Assembly: GCF_016757215.1 (NCBI RefSeq)
Contig: NZ_JAESIY010000008.1
Span: forward strand, 124,001-188,000
Direction: 5' to 3'
Source: Fulvivirga sediminis
GTDB taxonomy: Bacteria > Bacteroidota > Bacteroidia > Cytophagales > Cyclobacteriaceae
Length of the DNA stretch: 64,000 nt
A program made the position numbers and the translations under genes. The notes under the pieces are model-generated. The model saw nothing but the letters and a program-made list of their open reading frames with translations, was not told the DNA's origin and ran no database searches. Shown here piece by piece: positions 1 to 8,654 of this stretch; positions within the stretch are counted from its first letter, which is position 1; the number at the start of each line of letters is the position of its first letter.

Positions 1-1047
1 GGGGCTCCAAGGTTTGCCGATTTGGATCTATCAGACTATGTGAAAGATGACTATCTGAATGTTACTGATCTAAAGTTTGAATTAGGAAGTGTTAGTAGTT
101 TCAATATAGAATTTATAGAGCGGGCAGGTAGCACTTACTTAAGGGCTCAGCCAGAGTTTCCAGATAGTAGTTACACTCAGAAAGTTGATTTTTATGTGTT
201 TGAATCTACTAACCAGAGCAGTTATGCATCATTTAGTATCACTTTTGCGGTTATAGAAACTGGGTTTATTATTTCTGGTTTAGCAATAGATGAGAATAAT
301 ATACCATTGTCAGCAGTAGAAATTCAAGGTTTTACTGAAGATGTATTTACCGACGCTGATGGCAAGTATTCTGTAGAAGTGATACCAGGTTGGTCAGGCA
401 CCCTGACGCCTATGTTAGCTGATTATACTTTCAGTCCAGAGCAGATTGTTTTTGAAAATATACAGGCAGATTCTACTCTTAAAGATTTTATCGGAACGTA
501 TGTGGGTGAATATATGATTTCTGGTACTATAAGCTTTGCCTCTAATGAGGTAGGTGTTGAGGGAGTTGTTTTAGATGGACTTATTAATGAAGATGTTATT
601 ACTGATCAGAATGGGTATTACGAGTTTTCTGTTCCCAAAGGTTGGTCCGGCACTATTACTCCAATGTTATCAGGGTATACTTTTACACCAAGTTCCATGA
701 CTTATAAGGAGGTGAATGAAAATTGGAATTTCCAGAGTTATATTGCGGAGGAAGTTACCGGTGTTGATGACATTGATGTAACTCCATTCTCATTCTTGCC
801 GAATCCGGCATCTAAGTCGGTGTCCATCTATTTCAAAAGGGAAAGTATTTCTTCAGGCTCGGCTCTATTTTACATTTATGATCTTGAAGGCAGAGAGTTG
901 AAAAAGTTTGAATTGTCTCCTGAAACGGAATTTTTGATTTGGGATGGTTCTTTGGATTGTGGAAACAGGGTTGATTCAGGTATGTATGTTGGAGAGTTAT
1001 ATAATGGGGACGAGGTCTTTCAATTGAAATTGCTGTGGATTTACTAA
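1..1047 (+). CDS. Secreted protein with T9SS C-terminal sorting domain, 5' end outside the window
   Basis: The reading frame is open from base 1, so the gene begins upstream; a TTG at 22 is only an internal codon. Two similar units of about 75 residues can be seen (roughly residues 80-160 and 165-240 counted from the TTG). Each has a DG-KYSV or NG-YYEF turn followed by GWSG-T-TPM and YTF-P, as in carboxypeptidase-regulatory-like beta-sandwich repeats. The last ~85 residues (FLPNPASKSVSIYF, then a DSGMYVGEL segment) form a Por secretion system type A sorting domain. That domain takes cargo through the outer membrane by type IX secretion. The catalytic or binding part, if any, lies upstream, so the function is unknown. 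Confidence 0.85.
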   Translation, partial: GAPRFADLDLSDYVKDDYLNVTDLKFELGSVSSFNIEFIERAGSTYLRAQPEFPDSSYTQKVDFYVFESTNQSSYASFSITFAVIETGFIISGLAIDENNIPLSAVEIQGFTEDVFTDADGKYSVEVIPGWSGTLTPMLADYTFSPEQIVFENIQADSTLKDFIGTYVGEYMISGTISFASNEVGVEGVVLDGLINEDVITDQNGYYEFSVPKGWSGTITPMLSGYTFTPSSMTYKEVNENWNFQSYIAEEVTGVDDIDVTPFSFLPNPASKSVSIYFKRESISSGSALFYIYDLEGRELKKFELSPETEFLIWDGSLDCGNRVDSGMYVGELYNGDEVFQLKLLWIY

Positions 1048-1071
1048 TTTAGTTGAATAATAGACACAGAA

Positions 1072-1227
1072 ATGCCAAAAAAAGAATGTCCTTCCTGCGC
1101 CATGGAAATAGATGCAAAAAGTAAAAAATGTCCTATTTGTGGATATGAATTTCCGGCCACCAGCCTCTGGATTCAGGTGGTGGCTATATTACTGGTGCTT
1201 CTTTTTATCTTATATTTTATTTTTTAA
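1072..1227 (+). CDS. 51-residue zinc-ribbon membrane protein
   Basis: This small gene encodes 51 residues starting at ATG 1072. The N-terminal half has two knuckles, CPSC (residues 6-9) and CPIC (20-23), spaced like a rubredoxin-type zinc ribbon. The C-terminal half (about 32-51) is one hydrophobic helix ending IFILYFIF-like at the terminus. It lies 24 bp after the T9SS cargo gene and 56 bp before the Nudix gene, on the same strand. Such ribbon-plus-helix miniproteins are widespread and mostly uncharacterised. The paired CxxC motifs and clean coding frame make it likely to be real; no function is assigned. Confidence 0.7.
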   Translation: MPKKECPSCAMEIDAKSKKCPICGYEFPATSLWIQVVAILLVLLFILYFIF

Positions 1228-1283
1228 GAATTTTTAAGTTAGCATTGTTCATTGTTACAGAAGAGAACTAAAATAGTAGAAAA

Positions 1284-1721
1284 ATGGCCATTGAACAAGA
1301 TATATTACTAACGGTAGACGCTGTTATTTTTAATCAACCTGATGCAGAAAGCAGAGAAATATTACTGGTAAGAAGAAAAAACGAACCTTTTAAAGGTCAG
1401 TGGGTTTTGCCTGGTGGCTTTGTAGAGGATGATGAGGATCTTGCTGTGGCAGCGGCCAGGGAGTTAGAAGAGGAAACGCAAATTACGGTTAGTGCAGGAG
1501 ATCTCATGCAGGTAGGAGCTTATGGTAAGCCGGGAAGAGACCCCAGAGGTAGAATGGTGACCGTAGCTTATGTGGCTGAAATTAATCAAGGTGAGCAGAA
1601 AGCCGTAGGCTCAGATGATGCTGAAAAAGCGCAGTGGTGGCCGTTAAATGATTTGCCGCAGCTAGGCTTTGATCATGCTGAAATATTGGAGAAGGCGCTG
1701 AAGCTAAAAGGGATAAAATAA
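1284..1721 (+). CDS. Nudix hydrolase
   Basis: A 145-residue protein of usual Nudix length. The Nudix box G-x5-E-x7-RE-x2-EE is complete: G45, E51, R59, E60, E63 and E64. These residues bind the metal ions that drive cleavage of a nucleoside diphosphate linked to another group. The C-terminal AQWWPLNDLPQLGFDH segment resembles the ADP-ribose/NrtR-related branch common in Bacteroidota, but the substrate cannot be read from the sequence. It converges on trxA and shares a strong hairpin with it. The ATG start gives the expected N-terminal beta strand (ILLTVDAVIF). Confidence 0.9.
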   Translation: MAIEQDILLTVDAVIFNQPDAESREILLVRRKNEPFKGQWVLPGGFVEDDEDLAVAAARELEEETQITVSAGDLMQVGAYGKPGRDPRGRMVTVAYVAEINQGEQKAVGSDDAEKAQWWPLNDLPQLGFDHAEILEKALKLKGIK

Positions 1722-1756
1722 AAAGAGAGGCGAAATTACAATTTCGCCTCTCTTTT
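1721..1756. terminator. Bidirectional hairpin terminator between Nudix gene and trxA
   Basis: A perfect 17-bp inverted repeat (arms 1721-1737 and 1740-1756) begins within the Nudix stop codon and has A and T tracts at its ends. It sits between two convergent genes, so it can stop transcription from both sides. Confidence 0.85.
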
Positions 1757-1776
1757 AAATATCATAAATGCTTTGA

Positions 1777-2100
1777 TTATGCTACTTGAGCATCAATTTT
1801 CTGAGCAAGTACACCTTTAGGAACTGCACCTACTTGTTTGTCTACGATTTCACCACCTTTAAATACTAAAAGTGTAGGTATACTTCTGATTCCAAACTTA
1901 GCAGAGATGTTAGGATTCTCATCTACATTTACTTTTCCTATAACCGCTTTTCCTTCGTAATCTCCTGCTAGCTCTTCTACCACAGGTCCAATCATTTTAC
2001 AAGGACCGCACCACTCTGCCCAGAAGTCAACCAATACTGGTTTATCACCGCCTATGATTTCTTCAAAGTTTGAATCAGTGATTTCTATTGCTTTGCTCAT
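1777..2100 (-). CDS. trxA: Thioredoxin
   Basis: A 107-residue single-domain thioredoxin of normal length. The redox motif WCGPCK is at residues 30-35, with the buried Asp (VDFW) at about 25 and the cis-Pro loop (IRSIPTLL) near 74. It reduces protein disulfides in the cytoplasm and is itself reduced by thioredoxin reductase, which is not in this window. It has no signal peptide. It is monocistronic, with its own -7 promoter box and a shared terminator. Confidence 0.97.
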   Translation of the reverse strand: MSKAIEITDSNFEEIIGGDKPVLVDFWAEWCGPCKMIGPVVEELAGDYEGKAVIGKVNVDENPNISAKFGIRSIPTLLVFKGGEIVDKQVGAVPKGVLAQKIDAQVA

Positions 2101-2150
2101 TACTTTATATTTTAAGTATTAAAAATCTTTTTTCGTCTATCGAATCAACA

Positions 2151-2158
2151 CAAATATA
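2151..2158 (-). promoter_or_regulatory. Putative -7 box of trxA
   Basis: On the minus strand this reads TATATTTG, a perfect match to the Bacteroidota -7 consensus TAnnTTTG, about 50 nt upstream of the trxA start. No convincing -33 TTG was found at the usual spacing. Confidence 0.4.
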
Positions 2159-2265
2159 AAGGTTTTTGTTTTTGAGAACAGTTTGCAGTTCATAATTATT
2201 ATCGATGAGCTGATAGGTTAAAGTGATAATTCATAACAGAACCAGATTTGGAGTGTTGAGATCAT

Positions 2266-3366
2266 ATGAGAAAAAAATATCCTTTTGTTATCAGGTTAAC
2301 TTTGGTTCTCTTTCTATTGAGTCTGATCATTGTCATGCTTATAGTGGGGCGAGATTTTTTGTATCCAGTTTGTTTGGCCCTATTGTTTTCTTTTTTGCTG
2401 TATCCTATAACCAACCTTTTAGAGAAATGGAGGCTGCCACGTGTTGCAGCTATTCTTATTTCTATAATCTCTGCAATCGCTATTTTTGGAGGAGGTATGT
2501 TTTTGCTTTATCAGCAGATGACTGTGTTTATAGATGATTTCCCTGAGTTAAAAAAACACGCTCTGGATAATATTGATCACCTACAGTTACAGATAGATGA
2601 TGTGGTGGGGCCTGTGGACCATAATAAGCAGTGGTGGCTTAGAGAGAAGGTCTCGGACTTGCTTAACAATAGTGATAATATAATGGCTACCGTTTTTAAT
2701 GCTACCACCGGCACTATTGTGAAAATGGGACTTCAGCCTGTGTTTATTTTCTTTATGCTTTATTATAGAGAGCGTTTTGCCAGGTTTGTTTATATGATCG
2801 CAGGGAGAAGTCAAAAGCAAAACGTGGAGGTTATTCTGGGGGAGGTCTCTTTAATAACCAAGAGCTACATCAGCGGTGTTTTTATTGTGGTTTTGATCTT
2901 GTGCTTTGTTAATTCTTTTGGGTTAATGATAGTGGGTGTAGAGTATGCTATTATGTTTGGGATTCTTAGTGCTCTGATGAATTTCATTCCTTACTTCGGT
3001 ACGTTGATTGGAGCGGCCATACCTTTGCTTTATACGCTGGTTTCCTCAGAGCCTAAAAATGCTATAGGGGTAATAATTCTCTTTGTTATTATTCAATTTT
3101 TGGAAAACAACATACTTACTCCAAGTATTACAGGAGGAAGGGTGGCTATTAATCCACTTTTTACCATATTAATTATAATAGCAGGAGGGATGATTTGGGG
3201 CATTCCAGGCATGTTTATGAGTGTGCCTTTTGCAGGCATGTTTAAGGTGATATGTCATCATTACAGGTACTTGAGGCCTATTGCATTTGTAATGTCTAAA
3301 AACAAAGGGGATGTTATTAGTTATAAGTTAGATGACTTGAAGAAATGGTTTACCAAGAGTAAGTAA
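2266..3366 (+). CDS. AI-2E family transporter (PerM/TqsA-like permease)
   Basis: A 366-residue integral membrane protein. An N-terminal pair of helices (about 10-70) is followed by a soluble segment (80-150) and a C-terminal block of helices (about 150-340). The family signature region is NFIPYFGTLIGAAIP near 240. The AI-2E/PerM family (UPF0118) includes permeases proposed to export autoinducer-2 and others acting as Na+/H+ antiporters, so the substrate is open. ATG 2266 directly precedes a basic N-terminus, which fits an inner membrane protein. It stands alone, divergent from trxA, and converges on the NTF2-like gene. Confidence 0.85.
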   Translation: MRKKYPFVIRLTLVLFLLSLIIVMLIVGRDFLYPVCLALLFSFLLYPITNLLEKWRLPRVAAILISIISAIAIFGGGMFLLYQQMTVFIDDFPELKKHALDNIDHLQLQIDDVVGPVDHNKQWWLREKVSDLLNNSDNIMATVFNATTGTIVKMGLQPVFIFFMLYYRERFARFVYMIAGRSQKQNVEVILGEVSLITKSYISGVFIVVLILCFVNSFGLMIVGVEYAIMFGILSALMNFIPYFGTLIGAAIPLLYTLVSSEPKNAIGVIILFVIIQFLENNILTPSITGGRVAINPLFTILIIIAGGMIWGIPGMFMSVPFAGMFKVICHHYRYLRPIAFVMSKNKGDVISYKLDDLKKWFTKSK

Positions 3367-3405
3367 AAGGCTTTGATTTACTCAATGGGGTAATAATGAG
3401 AAGGG

Positions 3406-3861
3406 CTATAAGTACTTGGAAGGTAAAGGGTTTTGATCAGATTCATTAGTCCAATAGATGTTTAAAATCCACCATCTGCTTTGGTCATAAAGTAGCTGTA
3501 GGCTGTTAATCCCTCTCATGAAAGGGGTTGTATCATCTACTTCTTTTCTAGATTCATAGGTGCTGAAAACATGAGTAAGGGTGCCAAAGGTTTCTGTAAT
3601 CCGACTGATTTCTTTTTCATAGAAGCTATTCTCTTCCAGCCATTGGCCTGCGGAGGTAATGTACTCTAAAGGACTCAGGTATCTGCAGCTTATGGCCCCA
3701 TCATTATTTTTGCCAGAAGGTATGAGTTTGGCTTCTTTATGAAAAAGGAGTTTGAAAAGCTCCCAGTCTATTTTCTTGCCTGCTGGTCCGGAAATGGTAT
3801 TGTACATCGTGTTGATGATGTCATCTAAAGACTGGACTGATTGTAGGTACTCTTCTTTCAT
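3406..3861 (-). CDS. NTF2-like (SnoaL-type) small protein
   Basis: A 151-residue soluble protein. It has an N-terminal helix with the usual start (SLDDIINTMYNTIS), a core strand (LFHKEAKLIPSG) and a C-terminal pair (GINSLQLLYDQSRWWILNIYW) typical of NTF2-like cone folds in Bacteroidota. Members of this superfamily range from enzymes to ligand-binding proteins. No catalytic set can be named here. It lies downstream of dnaE on the same strand but is separated from it by a strong hairpin, so it probably has its own promoter or depends on readthrough. Confidence 0.65.
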   Translation of the reverse strand: MKEEYLQSVQSLDDIINTMYNTISGPAGKKIDWELFKLLFHKEAKLIPSGKNNDGAISCRYLSPLEYITSAGQWLEENSFYEKEISRITETFGTLTHVFSTYESRKEVDDTTPFMRGINSLQLLYDQSRWWILNIYWTNESDQNPLPSKYL

Positions 3862-3900
3862 TTAAGTAATAGGCATTAGGTTGAAAGGTTGATTACTAGG

Positions 3901-3944
3901 GTGGCTATGTCTTTTGATATTATTACAGCAAAAGACATAGCCAT
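3901..3944 (-). terminator. Hairpin terminator downstream of dnaE
   Basis: A 14-bp perfect inverted repeat (3902-3915 with 3930-3943, plus one G-U pair) begins 5 nt after the dnaE stop on the minus strand. The loop is 14 nt. There is no long T tract, but the position fits a terminator. Confidence 0.6.
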
Positions 3945-3948
3945 CTTA

Positions 3949-6900
3949 TTATACCATTACACGGCATTTTAGTTCAGGAATTTTCTTGATCTCTTTGATC
4001 ATTTCATTACTTGGGTTCACTTTGTACTTTCTAGACATCAGTTCTACGGCTATATTTTCCTGAGTATCAAGCAAGTTAACATGGAAGGTGCATTCTCCTC
4101 TAAACTGCTCGCAGATACCTTCTAGCTGTAAAATAATCTTTTCATTGAGCTCTTCCACATTAACATTTACTACTACGCCTTTGGTCCTTTTATCACGGAT
4201 ATCATTAAGTAGTTCAATGGTTCTGATTTTGAACTCCAGGCTTTTATCTCCCCATCTTCTTTCTGTAGCGCTGCCCTGTATGTAGAGGAACCAACCCTGC
4301 ATCAGGTACTCTTTGAACTTGATGTAATCATCGCCAAACAGGAAGAAAGTGAAGTTGCCGTTATAATCTTCCATGGTTAAAGTGCCGAAAGGTTTTCCTC
4401 CTTTTGTAGTTCTATGAGCAAAAGAAGAAACAATGCCTGCAATTCTTACTTCCTTTCCGGTAAGTTGTGTCAGGTCGTTGAGCTGATTGAGTTCTGTGTT
4501 GCAGAAATTTTCTATTTCAAAAGAAAAATCATCTAGCGGGTGACCGGAGATATAAAGGCCTACTACATCTTTTTCGATGTTTAGTTTTTCTATTTCGCCG
4601 AAAGGCTCCATAGCTGGTATTTTAGGCTTAGGGGTTTCTATGCCGGAATCTCCACCAAACAGGCTGGCCTGAGAGCTCTCAGCTTCCATCTGCATTTTGT
4701 TGGCGTACTTGATTACCTTTTCTATAAGCGTTTGCTCTCCTTCGGGAGCCTGTAGATATTGCCTTCTATGAAACTCTTCGAAACAATCAAATGCTCCAGA
4801 CATAGCCAGACATTCAAAGGTTTTTTTGTTTACGGTTCTTAGGTTGATCCTTTCTGCAAAGTCAAATATATCTTTGAAAGGGCCATTGGCTTCTCTTTCT
4901 TCTATTATAGCCTCTACAGCTGCTTCACCACTTCCTTTAATAGCGCCCAGCCCAAAACGAATTTCACCTTCTTCGTTTACGGCAAAATTTACAGCTGATT
5001 CATTAACGTGCGGACCAAGTACTTTGATGCCTTGGTTACGACACTCTTCCATGAAGAAAGTAACTTTTTCGATGTTACTTTGGTTGTGCGTAAGCACTGC
5101 TGCCATATACTCGGCAGGGTAGTGGGCTTTAAGGTATGCCGTTTGATAGGCTACCAGTGAGTAGCAGGTGGAGTGTGATTTGTTAAAGGCGTAAGCTGCA
5201 AATGCTTCCCAGTCTTTCCATACTTTTTCAAGTACTTTAGGGTCATGGCCTCTTTCCTTACCTCCATCTACAAACTTAGGCTTGAGTTTTTCTAGTAAGG
5301 CAAATATTTTCTTACCCATCGCCTTACGCAGAACGTCCGCATCACCTTTAGAGAAACCAGCCAGCTTCTGGCTTAGAAGCATAACTTGCTCTTGATATAC
5401 AGTAATACCATATGTCTCAGCCAAGTACTCAGACATATCCTCTATGTCATAAGTAATTTCTTCTTCACCATGCTTTCTGGCAATGAAGTTAGGAATGTAT
5501 TCCATAGGTCCTGGTCTATAGAGGGCGTTCATGGCAATCAGGTCTTCAAACTTATCGGGCTTAAGTGCGCGAAGGTGCTTCTGCATGCCAGGAGATTCAA
5601 ACTGGAACGTACCATTGGTTTCTCCTCTTTGATAAAGTTCGTAAGTTTTCTCATCTTCTAATGAGATATGATCAATGTCGATCTCAATGCCATGCCGCTT
5701 TTTGACATTAGCAATGGCTGATTTTATGATGGTGAGGGTTTTTAGCCCCAAGAAGTCCATCTTAAGCATACCTGCGTTCTCTACCACGCTGTTATCAAAC
5801 TGGGTGATAAGCATAGGAGAGTCTTTCGCGGTAGAAACCGGAATGAACTTAGTAATATCATCAGGAGTGATGATTACTCCACATGCGTGTGTGCCGGTAC
5901 TTCTTACTGAGCCTTCCAGAATTTTAGCCTGGTTGAGTACCTTTGCTTTCAGGTCAGAGCCATGTCTCATTTGTTCCAGCTCCTTTACTTCTTTAAAGGC
6001 TTTGTCTAGCGAAGTACCTGGTTTCTCAGGAATAAGCTTAGCCAGGTCATTGGCTTCCGCTAAAGAAAGCTCCATAACCCGGGCAGCATCTCTAATAGAT
6101 GACTTAGCCGCCATGGTACCATAGGTGATAATCTGGGCTACCTGATTACGGCCATATTTGTCAATTACATATTGTATAACTCTTTCCCGACCTTCATCAT
6201 CAAAGTCAATATCAATATCGGGCAGTGACACCCTGTCTGGGTTTAGGAATCTCTCAAAAAGTAAGTCATAAGCTATGGGGTCTACATTGGTAATTCCTAT
6301 ACAATAGGCTACGGCCGAACCTGCCGCAGAACCCCTTCCCGGACCTACTGAAACGCCTATTTCCCGTGCTTTACTGGTGAAATCCTGTACGATAAGGAAG
6401 TAGCCAGGGTATCCTGTGTTTTCAATGGTCTGAAGTTCAAAGTCTAGTCGCTCCCGGATTTTATCTGTAATTTCAGGATAGCGTTTATTAGCACCTTCAT
6501 AGGTGAGGTGTCTCAAAAAGGCATTTTCACCTCTTTTGCCACCATCTTTTTCATCATCTGGGTGTTTAAACTCTTCAGGGATGTTGAAGGCAGGGAGTAG
6601 CACATCTCTATCTAGCTTATAGACTTCTATTTTATCAATTAGCTCAGTCAGGTTCTCTATGGCTTCAGGAAGGTCACTGAATATAACCTTCATTTCTTCC
6701 TGAGACTTGAAATAGAATTGATCGTTAGGGAAACCAAATCTAAAGCCACGGCCACGACCTATTGGCGTTGATTTCATTTCACCTTCTTTTACACATAGCA
6801 ATACATCATGTGCTTCCGAATCTTTTTGGTTGATGTAGTAGACATCATTCGCTGCTATTACTTTTACATGGTATTTTCTTGCAAAGTCGAGCAGAACTTC

Positions 6901-8196
6901 GTTTACACGGTTTTCTTCTTCCAGTCCCTGGCCAGCACGGTTGCCGTGTCTTAATAATTCTATGTAAAAATCATCTTTAAAGACCTCCAGATACCACAAG
7001 AAGGCTTCTTCGGCCTGGTGCTCACCTACGTTTAGAATAAGTGAGGGTATTTCACATTGAAGGCCTCCGGTAAGAGCGATTACATCTCCAGAGTATTGCT
7101 TTATCAGTTCTTTATCCACCCTCGGATAAATACCGTATAGACCTTCCATGTAGGCCATGGAACTCAGCTTAGCCAGGTTATGGTAACCTGCCTTGTTTTT
7201 AGCTATTAGTACCTGATTAAATCTTTTGTCAGGGTTGTCTTTCGTGAATTTTAGCTTGGTTCTTTCTTCTGCTACAAAAAACTCACAACCTATGATAGGC
7301 TTGATGTCGTTAGCAATGGCTTCTCTTACGAATTTAAAACCACCAAACATATTACCCAAGTCAGTGAGGGCTACTGCTGGCATGTTGTATTCCTTAGCTT
7401 TAGCTATTAGGCCCTTAATGTCTGGTACAGCCTGTAATACTGAGAACTGGGTATGTACATGTAGGTGTACAAAAGGATGGTCTATCTTCTGGGCTGCAGC
7501 CTTATCGCCACCATAAGTAACAGTGGATTTTTTCTCTGTTTTGGCAAAGTTGGCTTCATCCAGCTTAGGAGCTTCGTACACCACTTCCTCTACTGGCAGA
7601 TCGTTGATGGTAGGTACTACTTTCTCAGTGATAAGGCCAAAGAAACATTTTGCCGTAGCATCTACGTCATAAGCCGCATCGTGAGCGTCGCCAAATCCTA
7701 CGCCGAAGAGTTTCTCATGGAGTTCAATCAGTTTGGGTGATTTTAGCTTACCGCCAATACCACCACGCAGGTTACAATATTCTTTAGATACCTCAGAAGT
7801 ATCTATTTTCTCTTTTTCCTGAAGTTCTTCACCTTTAGGCTGGTTGCTGGTACGTACGTATTCTGTACCTACAATTTTGTTGTCAAACTCAATGTTATGA
7901 CCTACAACTATAGTGGCTTTATCCAGATCTTCAGAGAAGATATCAAGAACCTTTTTAAGGTCATGTCCCTCTTCTAATGCTCTTTTGGTAGAAATACCGT
8001 GAACCTTTTCAGAGTTATAAGGAATGGTAAAACCTTCTGGTTTTACTATGTAGTTATGGTTAGAAAGTAGCTTACCCTTTTCATCGTGTAGCTGCCAGGC
8101 CAATTGCACTAGTCTGGGCCAGTTTTCCAGATCAGTAATGGGTGCGCTATAACTATGAGGTAAACCGGTGGTCTCGGTATCAAAAACTATGTACAT
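3949..8196 (-). CDS. dnaE: DNA polymerase III alpha subunit with fused N-terminal 3'-5' exonuclease
   Basis: This 1,415-residue replicative polymerase is longer than the ~1,160 residues of E. coli DnaE. Residues 1-190 form a DEDDh exonuclease: DTETTG at 6-11, a GHNIEFD motif near 97, and HDAAYD near 172. The PHP domain follows (HLHVHTQFS near 243). Next comes the polymerase core with the metal-binding PDIDIDFDDEGR near 656, and an OB fold near 1,270. The fusion puts proofreading on the catalytic chain. The order (exonuclease before PHP) differs from PolC, where the exonuclease is inserted inside PHP. The second PHP motif reads TDLGN (about 279-283) where active PHP enzymes have TDHGN, so PHP nuclease activity may be lost. 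Confidence 0.95.
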   Translation of the reverse strand: MYIVFDTETTGLPHSYSAPITDLENWPRLVQLAWQLHDEKGKLLSNHNYIVKPEGFTIPYNSEKVHGISTKRALEEGHDLKKVLDIFSEDLDKATIVVGHNIEFDNKIVGTEYVRTSNQPKGEELQEKEKIDTSEVSKEYCNLRGGIGGKLKSPKLIELHEKLFGVGFGDAHDAAYDVDATAKCFFGLITEKVVPTINDLPVEEVVYEAPKLDEANFAKTEKKSTVTYGGDKAAAQKIDHPFVHLHVHTQFSVLQAVPDIKGLIAKAKEYNMPAVALTDLGNMFGGFKFVREAIANDIKPIIGCEFFVAEERTKLKFTKDNPDKRFNQVLIAKNKAGYHNLAKLSSMAYMEGLYGIYPRVDKELIKQYSGDVIALTGGLQCEIPSLILNVGEHQAEEAFLWYLEVFKDDFYIELLRHGNRAGQGLEEENRVNEVLLDFARKYHVKVIAANDVYYINQKDSEAHDVLLCVKEGEMKSTPIGRGRGFRFGFPNDQFYFKSQEEMKVIFSDLPEAIENLTELIDKIEVYKLDRDVLLPAFNIPEEFKHPDDEKDGGKRGENAFLRHLTYEGANKRYPEITDKIRERLDFELQTIENTGYPGYFLIVQDFTSKAREIGVSVGPGRGSAAGSAVAYCIGITNVDPIAYDLLFERFLNPDRVSLPDIDIDFDDEGRERVIQYVIDKYGRNQVAQIITYGTMAAKSSIRDAARVMELSLAEANDLAKLIPEKPGTSLDKAFKEVKELEQMRHGSDLKAKVLNQAKILEGSVRSTGTHACGVIITPDDITKFIPVSTAKDSPMLITQFDNSVVENAGMLKMDFLGLKTLTIIKSAIANVKKRHGIEIDIDHISLEDEKTYELYQRGETNGTFQFESPGMQKHLRALKPDKFEDLIAMNALYRPGPMEYIPNFIARKHGEEEITYDIEDMSEYLAETYGITVYQEQVMLLSQKLAGFSKGDADVLRKAMGKKIFALLEKLKPKFVDGGKERGHDPKVLEKVWKDWEAFAAYAFNKSHSTCYSLVAYQTAYLKAHYPAEYMAAVLTHNQSNIEKVTFFMEECRNQGIKVLGPHVNESAVNFAVNEEGEIRFGLGAIKGSGEAAVEAIIEEREANGPFKDIFDFAERINLRTVNKKTFECLAMSGAFDCFEEFHRRQYLQAPEGEQTLIEKVIKYANKMQMEAESSQASLFGGDSGIETPKPKIPAMEPFGEIEKLNIEKDVVGLYISGHPLDDFSFEIENFCNTELNQLNDLTQLTGKEVRIAGIVSSFAHRTTKGGKPFGTLTMEDYNGNFTFFLFGDDYIKFKEYLMQGWFLYIQGSATERRWGDKSLEFKIRTIELLNDIRDKRTKGVVVNVNVEELNEKIILQLEGICEQFRGECTFHVNLLDTQENIAVELMSRKYKVNPSNEMIKEIKKIPELKCRVMV

Positions 8197-8654
8197 GCAA
8201 AAAGGAAGCTAGTGGTTACTAAATAGATGCCCGTAGTAATGGGGCGGACTACAAAAGTAAATAGTTATGAGTAAATAGAATAGGGTTCAAAGGAATTTAG
8301 TATTTAGAATAAATACTAAGTAATCAGGAGGTGTAGATAATTGAGTCTAAGTCATTTGAGTTTTTTAATTTTTGCTAAGTTGACTTGAGTAAATAAATGG
8401 CTTTTGGGAGTATTTTGAGGTGTTTTAGTGCTTAAGAAGGCCTGTAATTCTATATGGTTTTGACTGGTATTATTCCTTGTATATCTCCATGGTAAAACAT
8501 CAAAAAAGCTAGTTTAAGCGGGGTCAGGCAGTATCAATATTTATCCCTTAATAAGTTCAGTTATTTATAGTTTTTCCTAACTGAAAGAATAAAAAATTAG
8601 ATAATTTTAGCCAACGGTTATAGACTCAGAGCCTACTATTTTAAACAAAAAATT
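8197..8654. other. 458-bp gap between divergent dnaE and the exporter pair
   Basis: AT-rich DNA between divergent genes, presumably holding both promoters. The dnaE side has a perfect TAnnTTTG box (listed separately). On the exporter side only a partial match (TAATTTTA near 8600) was seen. No open reading frame, RNA gene or strong hairpin was recognised. Confidence 0.5.
8252..8259 (-). promoter_or_regulatory. Putative -7 box of dnaE
   Basis: The minus strand reads TACTTTTG, matching TAnnTTTG, about 55 nt upstream of the dnaE start. A TTTG (8288-8291) lies further upstream but is spaced too widely to be a normal -33 element. Confidence 0.35.

Noticed and set aside
2223-2537. A 104-codon frame overlapping the AI-2E permease gene
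   Set aside because: It is out of frame with a clear membrane protein gene and has an odd, Cys- and Phe-rich composition.
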